DNA from: Citreicella sp. C3M06
GTDB lineage: Bacteria; Pseudomonadota; Alphaproteobacteria; Rhodobacterales; Rhodobacteraceae
Assembly: GCF_018860705.1 (NCBI RefSeq)
Contig: NZ_JAHKQA010000056.1
Location: 1-64,000 of the forward strand
Reading direction: 5' to 3'
DNA length: 64,000 nt
Shown piece by piece: positions 9,217-18,022 of the stretch (position 1 is its first letter; each line of letters starts with the position of its first letter). The notes under the pieces were generated by a model that had not been told where the DNA came from, ran no database searches, and was given only the letters and a program-made list of their open reading frames with translations. The position numbers and the translations under genes were made by a program.

Positions 9217-10110
9217 ATGACCATTTACGTCACCGGAAGCTCGGGCGTTCTGGGGTTCGAAATCCTGTCGCATCTGCATGGCGCGGGTTTTGATGCGATG
9301 GGAGTCGCGCGGCGACCGCTGCCGCGCAGCGGGCGGGGGCTGCGGCAGATTTCGACCCCCGAAGTGCTGACCGCCGGCTGGATGCCGCGCCCGAGGGGCG
9401 AGACCATCGTGCATTGCGCCGGGCTGCCCAGCCCGCGGGTGCATTTCAACGATTTCGCCGAACTGTCGCGCCGCGAGATCGAACCGCAGCTGCGGTTCGC
9501 CGAAAAGCTGCTGGCCAAGGGTTGGCGGGGGCACATGGTCTACCTGTCCTCGGCCGGGGTGTACGGCGACACCGACCAGCTGCCGATCACCGAAGACGCG
9601 CCATTGGCGGCGAAAAGCTGGTACGCCCTGCAGAAGATGGCGGTGGAACAGGGGCTGTCGTTTCTGGCGCAGCGCTATGGCTTCCGGCTGACCATCCTGC
9701 GGGTGGCGAATGTCTATGGTGCCGAAACCGCGGGGCCGAGCTTTGGCGTGGTGACGATTCTGCTCGACGCGCTGCGCAGCGGCAAACCGTTCCGCCTGTT
9801 CGGCGGCGGCACGTCGCTGCGCGACTATATCCACGTGTCGGATTTCTGCGCGCTGGTCGAGCGCTGCTGCACGGTGCAGATTCCCGGGCCGGTCACGGTG
9901 CTGAACGTGGGCACCGGGGTTGGCACATCGCTGGCCGATCTGGCGGAACTGCTGCCGCGCGTGGCGGGCGGCAGCCTCGATCTGCACCACGAGCCGCAAG
10001 CGGGCGAGGTCGGCTCCAGCGTGCTCGACATTTCGCGCGCGCGGGCGCTGCTGCAATGGGCGCCGCGCGTGACGCTAGAAGACGGGCTGCGCCATATGGT
10101 GGGCGCTTAG
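9217..10110 (+). CDS. NAD(P)-dependent epimerase/dehydratase (extended SDR)
   Basis: A 297-residue extended short-chain dehydrogenase of the NAD-dependent epimerase/dehydratase family, acting on nucleotide sugars in most characterised members. The dinucleotide-binding loop is VTGSSGVLG at residues 5-13, the catalytic Ser region is LSSAGVYGD at 110-118, and the YxxxK pair is Tyr136 and Lys140. The C-terminal part carries RDYIHVSD, typical of substrate-binding loops in the family. I chose the ATG at 9217, where the SDR fold begins directly. The gene is alone on its strand and ends two bases from the end of dnaX. The precise substrate cannot be read from sequence. Confidence 0.85.
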   Translation: MTIYVTGSSGVLGFEILSHLHGAGFDAMGVARRPLPRSGRGLRQISTPEVLTAGWMPRPRGETIVHCAGLPSPRVHFNDFAELSRREIEPQLRFAEKLLAKGWRGHMVYLSSAGVYGDTDQLPITEDAPLAAKSWYALQKMAVEQGLSFLAQRYGFRLTILRVANVYGAETAGPSFGVVTILLDALRSGKPFRLFGGGTSLRDYIHVSDFCALVERCCTVQIPGPVTVLNVGTGVGTSLADLAELLPRVAGGSLDLHHEPQAGEVGSSVLDISRARALLQWAPRVTLEDGLRHMVGA

Positions 10111-10111
10111 G

Positions 10112-11860
10112 TCAGTCTTCCTCGAAGGGGTCCCATTCGTCTTCGACCTCGGGCAAGGCCTCGGCGACCGCCTCTTGCTGGATCGCCTCGGGGGTGCGCA
10201 CTGCGAGGATTTCGGCTTCGGGGAACACTGCCAGCGCCGCCATCACCAGCGGGTGCGCGGCGGCCTTGGCCTTCAGCGCCAGCTCTTCGGCGTGGTCTTT
10301 TTCATAGACCGTCGGGGTGTCGCAGCCATTGACCAGCGTCACCGCCCAGCGGTTGCCTGTCCAGCGTTGCAGCGCGGCGCCAAGACGCTGGGACAGATCG
10401 GCGGGCGCACCGTCGGACGGGGTGAATTCGATCCGTCCGGGTTGGTAGGCGGCAAGACGCACATGCCGTTCGACCTGCGCCAACAGCAGCCCGTCGCGGT
10501 TGACGCGGATCAACTCGATCACATGCTCGAAACTGGGATAACGCGCCAGCGCCTGATCGGCGGCCAGCGCCCGCACGGCGTTGCCATGCTGCGCGACGGG
10601 GCCGGTGGGCGCGGCATGGGTCGGCATCGGCGCGCCCATTGCACTGGTCCCGGCGGGGGCCTGCGCATAGCCGCCCCCCGAGGGCGGCGGCGGGGGCGGG
10701 GTATCGGACAGCTTGCGGATCAGCTCTTCGGGAGAGGGCAGTTCCGAGACATGGGTCATGCGGATCACTGCCATCTCGGCGGCCATCATGGCGTTGGGGG
10801 CCTGCGCCACCTCGTCCAGCGCCTTGAGCAGCATCTGCCACATCCGCGTCAGCGCCCGCATGCCAAGGTTCGCCGCCAGCGCAAGGCCACGGGTGCGTTC
10901 ATCGGGGCCGATGGTGGGGTCTTCGGCGGCGTCCGGCGTGATCTTGACCACCGAGATCCAATGGGTCAGCTCGGCCAGATCCCGCAGCACCGCCAGCGGA
11001 TCGGCGCCATCGGCATATTGCTCGGACAGCTCTGTCAGTGCACCGGCGGCATCGCCGCGCATGATCTTTTCGAACAGGTCCATGACCCGGCCCCGGTCGG
11101 CAAGGCCGAGCATGGCGCGCACCTGATCCGCGCCGGTCTCGCCGGCGCCATGGCTGATCGCCTGATCCAGCAACGAGGTGGCATCGCGGGCCGAGCCTTC
11201 GGCGGCGCGGGTGATCAGCGCCAGCGCGTCATCGGTGATCTCGGCGGTTTCGCCATCGGCGATCCTGCGCAGCAGCGCGATCATCACCTCTGGTTCGATG
11301 CGGCGCAGATCGAAACGCTGGCAGCGCGACAGCACCGTCACCGGAACCTTGCGGATCTCGGTGGTGGCAAAGATGAATTTCACATGCGCGGGCGGCTCTT
11401 CGAGCGTCTTGAGCAGCGCGTTGAACGCGTTGGTCGTCAGCATGTGCACTTCGTCGATGATGTAGATCTTGTAGCGCGCACTGGCCGCTCGGTAATGCAC
11501 GGAATCGATGATCTCGCGGATGTCGCCGACGCCAGTGTTGGAGGCGGCGTCCATCTCGATCACGTCGACATGGCGGCCTTCCATGATTGCCTTGCAATGC
11601 TCGCATTTTCCGCAGGGTTCGGTGGTCGGCCCGCCGGTGCCATCGGGGCCGATGCAGTTCATGCCCTTGGCGATGATGCGCGCCGTGGTGGTCTTGCCGG
11701 TGCCCCGGATGCCGGTCATGATGAAGGCCTGCGCGATGCGCCCGGCCTTGAAGGCGTTCTTGAGCGTGCGCACCATCGCGTCCTGCCCGACGAGATCGGC
11801 AAAAGTCTCGGGGCGGTACTTGCGGGCGAGAACCTGATACTTGGGCGATTGCTCGGACAT
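10112..11860 (-). CDS. dnaX: DNA polymerase III subunit gamma/tau
   Basis: The clamp-loader ATPase subunit of the replicative polymerase, 582 residues from the ATG at 11860, which has GAAAGG upstream. An in-frame ATG at 11878 is less well placed. Residues 1-365 are the AAA+ core: Walker A GIRGTGKT at 50-57, a zinc-binding set Cys69, Cys83, Cys86 and Cys89, Walker B region DEVHML, and the sensor segment ATTEIRKVP with SRC arginine finger. A proline-rich linker (PPPPPPSGGG) leads to the tau C-terminal region, which ends in an acidic tail (DEWDPFEED). It is convergent with the epimerase. The usual downstream partners ybaB and recR are absent here. Confidence 0.96.
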   Translation of the reverse strand: MSEQSPKYQVLARKYRPETFADLVGQDAMVRTLKNAFKAGRIAQAFIMTGIRGTGKTTTARIIAKGMNCIGPDGTGGPTTEPCGKCEHCKAIMEGRHVDVIEMDAASNTGVGDIREIIDSVHYRAASARYKIYIIDEVHMLTTNAFNALLKTLEEPPAHVKFIFATTEIRKVPVTVLSRCQRFDLRRIEPEVMIALLRRIADGETAEITDDALALITRAAEGSARDATSLLDQAISHGAGETGADQVRAMLGLADRGRVMDLFEKIMRGDAAGALTELSEQYADGADPLAVLRDLAELTHWISVVKITPDAAEDPTIGPDERTRGLALAANLGMRALTRMWQMLLKALDEVAQAPNAMMAAEMAVIRMTHVSELPSPEELIRKLSDTPPPPPPSGGGYAQAPAGTSAMGAPMPTHAAPTGPVAQHGNAVRALAADQALARYPSFEHVIELIRVNRDGLLLAQVERHVRLAAYQPGRIEFTPSDGAPADLSQRLGAALQRWTGNRWAVTLVNGCDTPTVYEKDHAEELALKAKAAAHPLVMAALAVFPEAEILAVRTPEAIQQEAVAEALPEVEDEWDPFEED

Positions 11861-12194
11861 CGGGGGCCTTTCGGGCATCTGGACCCGAACAAGGTATGCG
11901 CCGCGGGGCCAGAGGTAAACCGGCTGCCGCGCGAATCCGGCTGAACACTTCCGGCGGTCGCGTCTTGTGGCCGGGACGGATCATTCCGGCGTAACATTCG
12001 GGGCCGACGGGCCGGTTCCATTGCCCGCCCGACGGCTGGGCCTTTCCGAAGGGTGATCCTTTGCCGCGCGGCAGGGGTCGCAATCGCACGGCTTTCCCAA
12101 CGGCAGCCTGGGCCCGCGCAAAAGCTGGTTCGCAAAGGGCTGCGAATCGGGCAGCATCGGCGCATGTGACCCCTTCAACGCCAAGAGCCTGTGA
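11861..12194. other. Promoter-side gap between dnaX and the phosphatase gene
   Basis: A 334-base divergent intergenic region. The plus-strand frame in phase with the phosphatase is open from about 12053 to a TGA at 12192-12194, directly before the phosphatase ATG. It reads as a peptide containing GFPNGSLGPRKSWFAKG, which I do not recognise and which has no start codon. No RNA gene or clear terminator is seen. Confidence 0.35.
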
Positions 12195-12707
12195 ATGACG
12201 ATTCTCCACGCGCTTCCGGTTGCCGGGGGCATCCTCGCAATTTCGGCGATCCCCGGCGCGGATGGTGATCTGGCCGGAGACCTGAGCCATCTGGCCGATT
12301 GGCGGCCTTCGGTGGTGATCTCTCTGGTGACCGTTGCCGAGTTCGAGGCGCTTGGCGCCGGGCGTCTTGCCAGTTTTGTCGCCGATCATGGCGCGCGCTG
12401 GGAGCATCTTCCGGTCGTGGATTTCGGCACGCCGGATGCTGCGTTCGAACGGCGCTGGGCGGTGCTGAGCCGGGCGATCCTGAAGGCTCTGGCAGGGGGC
12501 GGACGGGTGCTGGTGCATTGCCGGGGCGGGTGCGGTCGCTCGGGCATGCTCGCCTTGCGGCTGATGATCGAGGCAGGCGAGGCCCCCGATGACGCGCTGG
12601 CGCGGCTGCGCGCGGTACGGCCCTGCGCGGTCGAGACCGCGGCGCAGTTGCGCTGGGCGGTCTCTGTCCGCCGCGATGCCGCGCGGTTTCTGCGCCACGA
12701 AGATTGA
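12195..12707 (+). CDS. Protein-tyrosine/dual-specificity phosphatase family protein
   Basis: A 170-residue compact cysteine phosphatase. The P-loop VHCRGGCGRSG fits HCx5R, with catalytic Cys109 and phosphate-binding Arg115. Asp76 in the loop PVVDFGTPD is a good candidate general acid. The arrangement resembles CDKN3-like and cyanobacterial-type dual-specificity phosphatases that stand alone in bacteria. No signal peptide is visible, so it is probably cytoplasmic. It is not evidently in an operon: a histidine-kinase relic lies downstream. The substrate (protein phosphotyrosine, phosphoinositide or other phosphate ester) is unknown. Confidence 0.8.
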   Translation: MTILHALPVAGGILAISAIPGADGDLAGDLSHLADWRPSVVISLVTVAEFEALGAGRLASFVADHGARWEHLPVVDFGTPDAAFERRWAVLSRAILKALAGGGRVLVHCRGGCGRSGMLALRLMIEAGEAPDDALARLRAVRPCAVETAAQLRWAVSVRRDAARFLRHED

Positions 12708-12897
12708 GCGCCCGCGCAAAGCGATCCCTGCCGGACATCGGATCACCTTCAGGACAATGTCTCTTGCGAAAGCCAGTGTCGATAGGCGCGCGCCCAGCCT
12801 TAGGATGAAGCGGCGATGCGGCCTCGTATGCGGGTGGGTTGGCCTGCGCTGGATCGACAGGCAGCTTCTGGCCGGGCTGCATCCGGCCTTCACTCGG

Positions 12898-13032
12898 TGT
12901 CTGCGCCAGCGCGAAGAGCTTGAGCGGTCGACCCAAGATCACGGCACCTTCGCCAATGCGGCATCGCAGGATCTGACGGTGCCGTTTCGTGCCATCCGCA
13001 ACACTGCGGGCTGGGTTGAAGAGGATCTTTAG
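12898..13032 (+). pseudogene. Histidine-kinase dimerisation-domain relic
   Basis: This frame reads LRQREELERSTQDHGTFAN, then AASQDLTVPFRAIRN and GWVEEDL, and then stops. It aligns along its whole length with the intact kinase encoded at 14714-16954 (LDSFAYAASHDLKAPLRAIEN...GWVEEDL). The phosphoacceptor His is replaced by Gln and no ATPase domain follows. It is therefore a decayed fragment of a related kinase, on the same strand. The surrounding 12708-12897 and 13033-13251 contain no recognisable gene, although kinase-like sequence may start a little earlier. Confidence 0.6.
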
Positions 13033-13251
13033 GGCAGAGGTGATCAAGATATTTCTATTTATTCCATAGCGATGGGGTGTGGTTTCATCGGGGGTAAAGC
13101 CTGCTTAATACCTTGTTGGCCCATTCTCTCATCAGTGGCATCAAGGAGCGATCCATGCAGGTCTCTGCACGACCTTGTCGATAGGGTGCGAGATGCCGCC
13201 GGGGGCGATCTTCAAGACGGGCTCCATGCGCCGGCCGGCACCGTCGCAGGT

Positions 13252-14601
13252 TCAGACCTGCGGGTATGTGGCGCGCAAGGCGTGCCAGCGGGCGCGCTGT
13301 TGCTCTGGTGACACCCGTTCCGTGATGCTGTCCCACCGATCTGCCACGTTGCGCAATGCGGTTGCAGGGTCGACATGCCCTTCAAGGGTGCGCAGCAGCC
13401 ACATGGTCAGGCTGTCCCAGTATTCCTGACGCCGCCCGATGTAGAGATCCGGGATCGGGCGCGCCATGGCCTTGCGATGCTCTTTCAGGAAGGACGCGCC
13501 GTAGACGTCGATGATGCGAGGATCATCGTAATGTTCAGGGCGGAACGGATCGAAATAGCCATCGACAGCGGCGACGGCGTCTGCCGACGGCCCTTTCGAG
13601 ACGGCGAAGTCGCAGAACCCGTAGGCAAGGGCCGGCGCGTTGCAATGCCGGGCGACGACATAGCTCCAGCCCCAGTTGAAATAGGAGAGTGCGCCGGCTT
13701 CTCCCCCCGGCAAGGGGCCATTTGCGACGCGCCCGCGCATCTTCGCCCCGATCTGGTGCAACGCCTTCTGCGTGCCGCCCCAGCCGATATCGGCGTAGAT
13801 ATCGCCGCGGTCGTACCTCTTCCAGTTGTCGAACATGCCCAGCTCGGCCCCGGTCTGATGCTGACTGGCCGCAATCATCGCTTCCAGCGCGCCAACCCCC
13901 GCATCGTTTGCAACGTCGGCGCGACAGTCGTCATCGAAAGGCATTCCTCCACGCGCATGAAGTCGCGCCCACCATTCCCACGCCGCATAAGACGCGGTCC
14001 GGTACAGACAGCCGCCGAACCGCCCCTGTTCCGGGCGATGGAAGAACGCCATCTGACGGTCAAGCTCTTCCCAAGTCTGCGGAATCGCAAGCGGCGTTCC
14101 GGTGGTGTCCGCATAGTGCGCGCCGTGCTGGGGATCTTCGAGCATGTCGCGGTTGTAGAACATCAGATAGACGTCACCATCGGTCTGAAACCCCCACAGA
14201 CGATCATCGAAGCGGTCTCCGATCCCGCCGGGAGACGAGATCCCCTGTTCGGCGGCAAAGTGATCCAAGGGCAGGATCGCGCCAGCCTCGGACAGGTCGG
14301 GGATGCCGAAGGTCGCCGGCAGCGCGACGTCTATCCCAAGATCCGGCAGCATTGCCTCGAGCATGAGGGTGGCATTGATATCGTCAAGATCCGACACGAT
14401 CATCTCGACCTTGCAGCCATGGGCCGCCTCGAAATTGTCGATCACGGACCGGACATTGGCCTGCGAGCCGTCGGGCACCAGCACCCGTAGCGCCCGTCCG
14501 AGCCCCGCCGCCAGCCCCCCGAGCGGTGACGCCTGCGCCGGGGCAAACCCACCCGCCAGCGCGCCGGCGGTGAGTTGCATCACTTTGCGTCGATTGAACA
14601 C
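13252..14601 (-). CDS. Extracellular solute-binding protein (family 1, sugar-type)
   Basis: A 449-residue periplasmic binding protein, similar in length and layout to family 1 ABC substrate-binding proteins for sugars or polyols. The N-terminus NRRKVMQLTAGALAGG resembles a twin-arginine signal, with a likely cleavage after AQA. Trp/Tyr-rich stretches (YAAWEWWARLHARGG, IGWGGTQKALHQ, YFNWGWSYVVARH) would suit carbohydrate stacking. No permease or ATPase gene lies nearby. Instead the gene is divergent from a membrane histidine kinase, with about 110 bases between them. I infer it may be a ligand-sensing partner of that kinase rather than part of a transporter; an orphan transporter component is the alternative. 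Confidence 0.8.
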   Translation of the reverse strand: MFNRRKVMQLTAGALAGGFAPAQASPLGGLAAGLGRALRVLVPDGSQANVRSVIDNFEAAHGCKVEMIVSDLDDINATLMLEAMLPDLGIDVALPATFGIPDLSEAGAILPLDHFAAEQGISSPGGIGDRFDDRLWGFQTDGDVYLMFYNRDMLEDPQHGAHYADTTGTPLAIPQTWEELDRQMAFFHRPEQGRFGGCLYRTASYAAWEWWARLHARGGMPFDDDCRADVANDAGVGALEAMIAASQHQTGAELGMFDNWKRYDRGDIYADIGWGGTQKALHQIGAKMRGRVANGPLPGGEAGALSYFNWGWSYVVARHCNAPALAYGFCDFAVSKGPSADAVAAVDGYFDPFRPEHYDDPRIIDVYGASFLKEHRKAMARPIPDLYIGRRQEYWDSLTMWLLRTLEGHVDPATALRNVADRWDSITERVSPEQQRARWHALRATYPQV

Positions 14602-14683
14602 CGCGCTCTCCCAATCGCCTTCAATTCGCAGGATGGGCGGGGAATCTTTAGATCGATTTAACAGCTTGCCCGATATTCCGGTC

Positions 14684-14694
14684 GCAACGGTTGC
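14684..14694. promoter_or_regulatory. Short palindrome between binding protein and kinase genes
   Basis: GCAACGGTTGC is an 11-base palindrome in the 112-base divergent intergenic region, about 20 bases upstream of the kinase start. It could be an operator, but its short length gives little statistical weight. Confidence 0.25.
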
Positions 14695-14713
14695 AAACGG
14701 AACGATCGACGAG

Positions 14714-16954
14714 ATGCCCAGTCACACGCGACATTCCCTGCTCTGGAATCTGCGGATCCTGATGCTGGTTGTGCTTGCGGTGAGCCTGCTGTCCTTCTGG
14801 GCCAAGAGCCATTATCTCAGAAAAACCGAAGTGAGCGCACTGGAACTGTCGCTGAAGACCGACAGCATGATCTGGGTGGCGCGTCAGATGCCAGAGCTGG
14901 TGTCGGGCTACGCGACGTTGCGCGATCAGGTCGGCGTAGCTCCGAGCTTGGAAGCGCTTGACGCTTTGACGCTGCGGCTCGGAATCCTGCACAGACGGGC
15001 GACGATCCTGTCGATCCCGAACGCAGATGCGCTCGAAGAAATTATGACTGAAAACATAGTTTTACGGCGCGGGTATCTGGAAAAATCCGCGCAGCTTGCC
15101 CAAATGACCGACGCTGTATCCAGACGTCTTGAAACCATGACATGGCACCTGGAAACCCGCGAGGCGGATGTCGGCGGCATGCTGACCCGTCTGCGGGAAA
15201 ACGGTGCCGACGACACGCTCCCGGGCGAGCGCGTTGATGAACTTCTGGCGATTTCGAAACTGATCACCTCGATCAGCAGCTTGCGGCGGCTTGTGGTGAA
15301 TATCCCTCATCTCGGCCTCGAAGAGGCCTACACGACCAAGCTGCAACTGGTGCGCGAGGTCAGCACCATATCGAACGAGCTGACAAAGATACGCCCTTCG
15401 GCACGTCGCACGGCGTTGGTTGCGGATGTCATCGCCTTCAAGGAAACCATGATCGCGCAAGGCGGCGTCTTTCCCTTGATCAAGCAGATGACGCAGGCCC
15501 ATAGCACCCATCTTGCCAGCGAGGCAAAGGCAACCGAACAACTCGACGCGCTTGTGGCGGTGACCGAAGACGGTACGCTGGGCGTTGTCGGCGAGCTTCA
15601 GGCCCTCGCGCTCGAGAACCGGTCGATGACGCAGGCCATGCGCCGGGTCGATTTCTTCATGACGATCTTTATCTGGGTGTTCGGCATCGCCATCTTCTGG
15701 CGTTTGATCGAGCGGAACCTGTTCCTGCGTCTTGAGCGGCTCATCTCGCGGCTTGGCGCCATGACACGGGGGGATTACAGCCGTCCGTCGCCCCCATCGG
15801 CGGCGGATGAGGTCGGGGTGCTGGAAACCGCCGTCGAGACCCTGCGTATCACGACGCGCGAACTTGCAATGACCCATGCCACGCTTGACACGATCCTGGA
15901 AAACGCGCCGAGCGGGATTGTGACCATGGATTCCGATGGGCTGATCACGAGGGTGAACAGGGTCATGGAAGACACGCTTGGGGTGCCGCGAGACAAGCTG
16001 CTGGGCCAGAACGCCGAGAAACTGCTGTCCACCATCACTTCGCCAGAGCAGCGCTTGATGCTGCCGGTGGCCATCGACGCGCCGCTGGTTCGTGATCTGG
16101 CGATCCGGCACGCCGATGGCCGGACGGTGCACACCGAAATTGTCGTCCGCCGCATCGAGGCCGAGGCCAAGAGCGGCGTCATTGCGGTGTGCCACGATGT
16201 GTCGGAGCGCAAGGAGGCCGAGACCCGCCTGCGCGCCGCTCACGCCGAACTGCAACGTTCGAACAAGGATCTAGATAGCTTCGCCTATGCGGCGTCGCAC
16301 GATCTGAAGGCGCCGCTGCGGGCGATCGAGAACATTCTGGGATGGGTCGAAGAGGATCTGGAGGGCTATATCGCCGGGGAAACGGCCAGCAACTTCAAAA
16401 TGATGCGCGGACGGATGGACCGGATGAAACGCCTTCTCGACGATCTTCTCGACTATTCGCGGATCGGCCGCGATGACATCGGGTCCGAGATTGTGCCCGG
16501 CGCCGAACTGGTCGCCGAGATCGTCGGCCTGTGTGACATCCCCCCCGGCTTCAAGGTCGAGACCAGCGATGGTCTGAAAGCGCTTCCGGTGCAGGTGATG
16601 CCGCTCAAGAACGTGCTGCTGAACCTTGTCTCGAATGCCGTCAAGCATCATGACCGCGCGCAAGGCAAGATCCGTATCTCGGCAGAGGAGCTCGGCGATC
16701 TGCTGCTGTTCGAGGTGGCGGATGACGGGCCGGGCATCCCGGCCGAGTTCCACGAAAGGGTGTTGAGAATGTTCGAAACGCTGAAACCGCGCGATCAGGT
16801 GGAAGGCAGCGGCATCGGGCTGGCCATGGTCAAGCGGCACGTCGAGCTGCGCGGCGGGCATCTCGAGATCCGCTCGGGGGCAGGGCGCGGCACAGCCTTC
16901 AGGTTCACATGGCCACGCGCCGGCGTGGTACATCCGAGGCGTCAGGCGGGCTGA
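14714..16954 (+). CDS. Membrane sensor histidine kinase (HAMP-PAS-HisKA-HATPase)
   Basis: A 746-residue hybridless sensor kinase. A first membrane helix (about residues 9-30) precedes a helical extracytoplasmic region of about 280 residues, then a second helix (about 311-331, FFMTIFIWVFGIAIFW). HAMP follows at about 332-388 and PAS at about 395-500. The HisKA domain has phosphoacceptor His529 in AASHDLKAPLRAI. The ATPase domain (about 620-735) has an N box LVSNAVKH, the G1 box DDGPGIP and the G2 box GSGIGLAMV. The ATG at 14714 is preferred because an upstream extension would run into the divergent gene. No response regulator is adjacent. The long helical sensor and the divergent binding protein suggest indirect ligand sensing. 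Confidence 0.9.
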   Translation: MPSHTRHSLLWNLRILMLVVLAVSLLSFWAKSHYLRKTEVSALELSLKTDSMIWVARQMPELVSGYATLRDQVGVAPSLEALDALTLRLGILHRRATILSIPNADALEEIMTENIVLRRGYLEKSAQLAQMTDAVSRRLETMTWHLETREADVGGMLTRLRENGADDTLPGERVDELLAISKLITSISSLRRLVVNIPHLGLEEAYTTKLQLVREVSTISNELTKIRPSARRTALVADVIAFKETMIAQGGVFPLIKQMTQAHSTHLASEAKATEQLDALVAVTEDGTLGVVGELQALALENRSMTQAMRRVDFFMTIFIWVFGIAIFWRLIERNLFLRLERLISRLGAMTRGDYSRPSPPSAADEVGVLETAVETLRITTRELAMTHATLDTILENAPSGIVTMDSDGLITRVNRVMEDTLGVPRDKLLGQNAEKLLSTITSPEQRLMLPVAIDAPLVRDLAIRHADGRTVHTEIVVRRIEAEAKSGVIAVCHDVSERKEAETRLRAAHAELQRSNKDLDSFAYAASHDLKAPLRAIENILGWVEEDLEGYIAGETASNFKMMRGRMDRMKRLLDDLLDYSRIGRDDIGSEIVPGAELVAEIVGLCDIPPGFKVETSDGLKALPVQVMPLKNVLLNLVSNAVKHHDRAQGKIRISAEELGDLLLFEVADDGPGIPAEFHERVLRMFETLKPRDQVEGSGIGLAMVKRHVELRGGHLEIRSGAGRGTAFRFTWPRAGVVHPRRQAG

Positions 16955-16997
16955 CCCGACGAACGTCAGGGTAAGGGGTCGAAAATCAGTGTGCTAG

Positions 16998-17096
16998 GTG
17001 AGAGGCTGGACAACGACCCAAGCGGGGCTCGTTACGGCTGCTTCCTTCCGGACCTGACCGGGTTGGCGAGGTGCCTGCCCGCGCCAACCTCTCAAG
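16998..17096 (-). ncRNA. ffs: Signal recognition particle RNA, small bacterial type (4.5S-like)
   Basis: The minus strand carries the near-universal SRP domain IV sequence GGTCAGGTCCGGAAGGAAGC followed by AGCC. The two ends pair: GAGAGGTTGG (forward complement at 17084-17093) with CCAGCCTCTC (17000-17009). The predicted molecule of about 95-100 nt is the short form with only helix 8. It binds Ffh for cotranslational membrane targeting. It lies downstream (on the opposite strand) of the histidine kinase and upstream of nothing obvious on its own strand, so it is probably a single-gene transcript. Confidence 0.93.
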
Positions 17097-17105
17097 AGGT
17101 CATCT

Positions 17106-17818
17106 AAGGGCCGTGGGCGGGATTCGCAAGCCCTTCGTCCAAAGCGTCCCAAGGCGAAATACGATAAACCGGCAAGCCTTCGCCTTTCCAGCCCGCCTCG
17201 GCCTGCGTAAATCCATGCATCGTTGCGGCATGGCCACGCACAGCCGCGCCGTTTGCAACAGCAACGTGGTGCCGGGCAGCGGGATCAGATGCCGGTTGTG
17301 GTCTGCCTCGGGGGCTCTGGTGCCTTGTTCAACGCATGGCAGCGCGGGTGATGTCTCGTCCTTCGAACACGATGGTGTGGCGGCGACCGGGGGCGACGGT
17401 GGCGCTGCCAAAGATCGTCCCGGTGATCTGGTTTGCATCTGTGGTAAGCAGTTTGCCGTTGCTGTCGTATGTCATCGGACGCGGTCGGCCGATTTCGGAG
17501 CGGAGCCTGTCGATTGCGTCGATTTTTAGCTCGGGACACCGGGGGTGAGCAACGCCGCATCCTGCGCGCCGGGACCCATCAGATTGACGCTGCCCGCCGG
17601 GGGCTCAGGCCAGTCGTTCAGCGGCGGGCCGCGGGTCTACACCGCCCGCACTGTGTTGCCCCAGCAACTTCACGGATAGACATGCACCCATGATCCGCAG
17701 ATGGGCCGACAACCTAGCGCGAAAGCGGAAAAGGGCCGAAGCGCATCAGCGCCACCCCGGCGCCGAACCCGGAAAAGATGGAGCGGCGGGTCAGGGTCTG
17801 TGGGGGACGCCGTGTCAT
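17106..17818 (-). pseudogene. Decayed exported-protein gene, family not recognised
   Basis: Protein-like stretches occur in successive minus-strand frames. The ATG at 17818 gives a Tat-type leader (TLTRRSIFSGFGAGVAL), closed by a stop at 17714. Between about 17640 and 17530 one frame reads NLMGPGAQDAALLTPGVPS. Another continues with LKIDAIDRLRSEIGRPRP and MTYDSNGKLLTTDANQITG, stopping near 17336. Downstream the frame ending at 17106 reads HAATMHGFTQAEAGW and YRISPWDALDEGLANP. The order and same-strand arrangement suggest one gene broken by several frameshifts and stops. I cannot name the family. A set of unrelated short frames is the alternative. Confidence 0.4.
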
Positions 17819-18022
17819 CGACTGCTGCGTTTTCGAAATGACGGCTCTGGTGCGGGTCGCCGCATCTCATCCTCAGCCCAATAGATGACCCTGACCGGAA
17901 CAGCCCGAGCGATCGCATGGCCAAACGTAAAATACTGTCGTGAACCCTATTTGCCTTGGGATTGCGCATCGTTGCAGAATGCTGTCAGGTCCCGCCTGAC
18001 CAGAAATGGTGGGGGAAAGAGG

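Noticed and set aside
8981-9220. A 79-codon ORF with start MRKTIVIGGGKF
   Set aside because: The start looks promising but the rest is Arg/Gly-rich, matches no family, and overlaps the epimerase start; not annotated as a gene.
10112-11860. Programmed frameshift in dnaX to make a gamma form
   Set aside because: I looked for an A-rich slippery stretch with a downstream stem as in E. coli and saw none in the linker region; a single full-length tau form is simpler.
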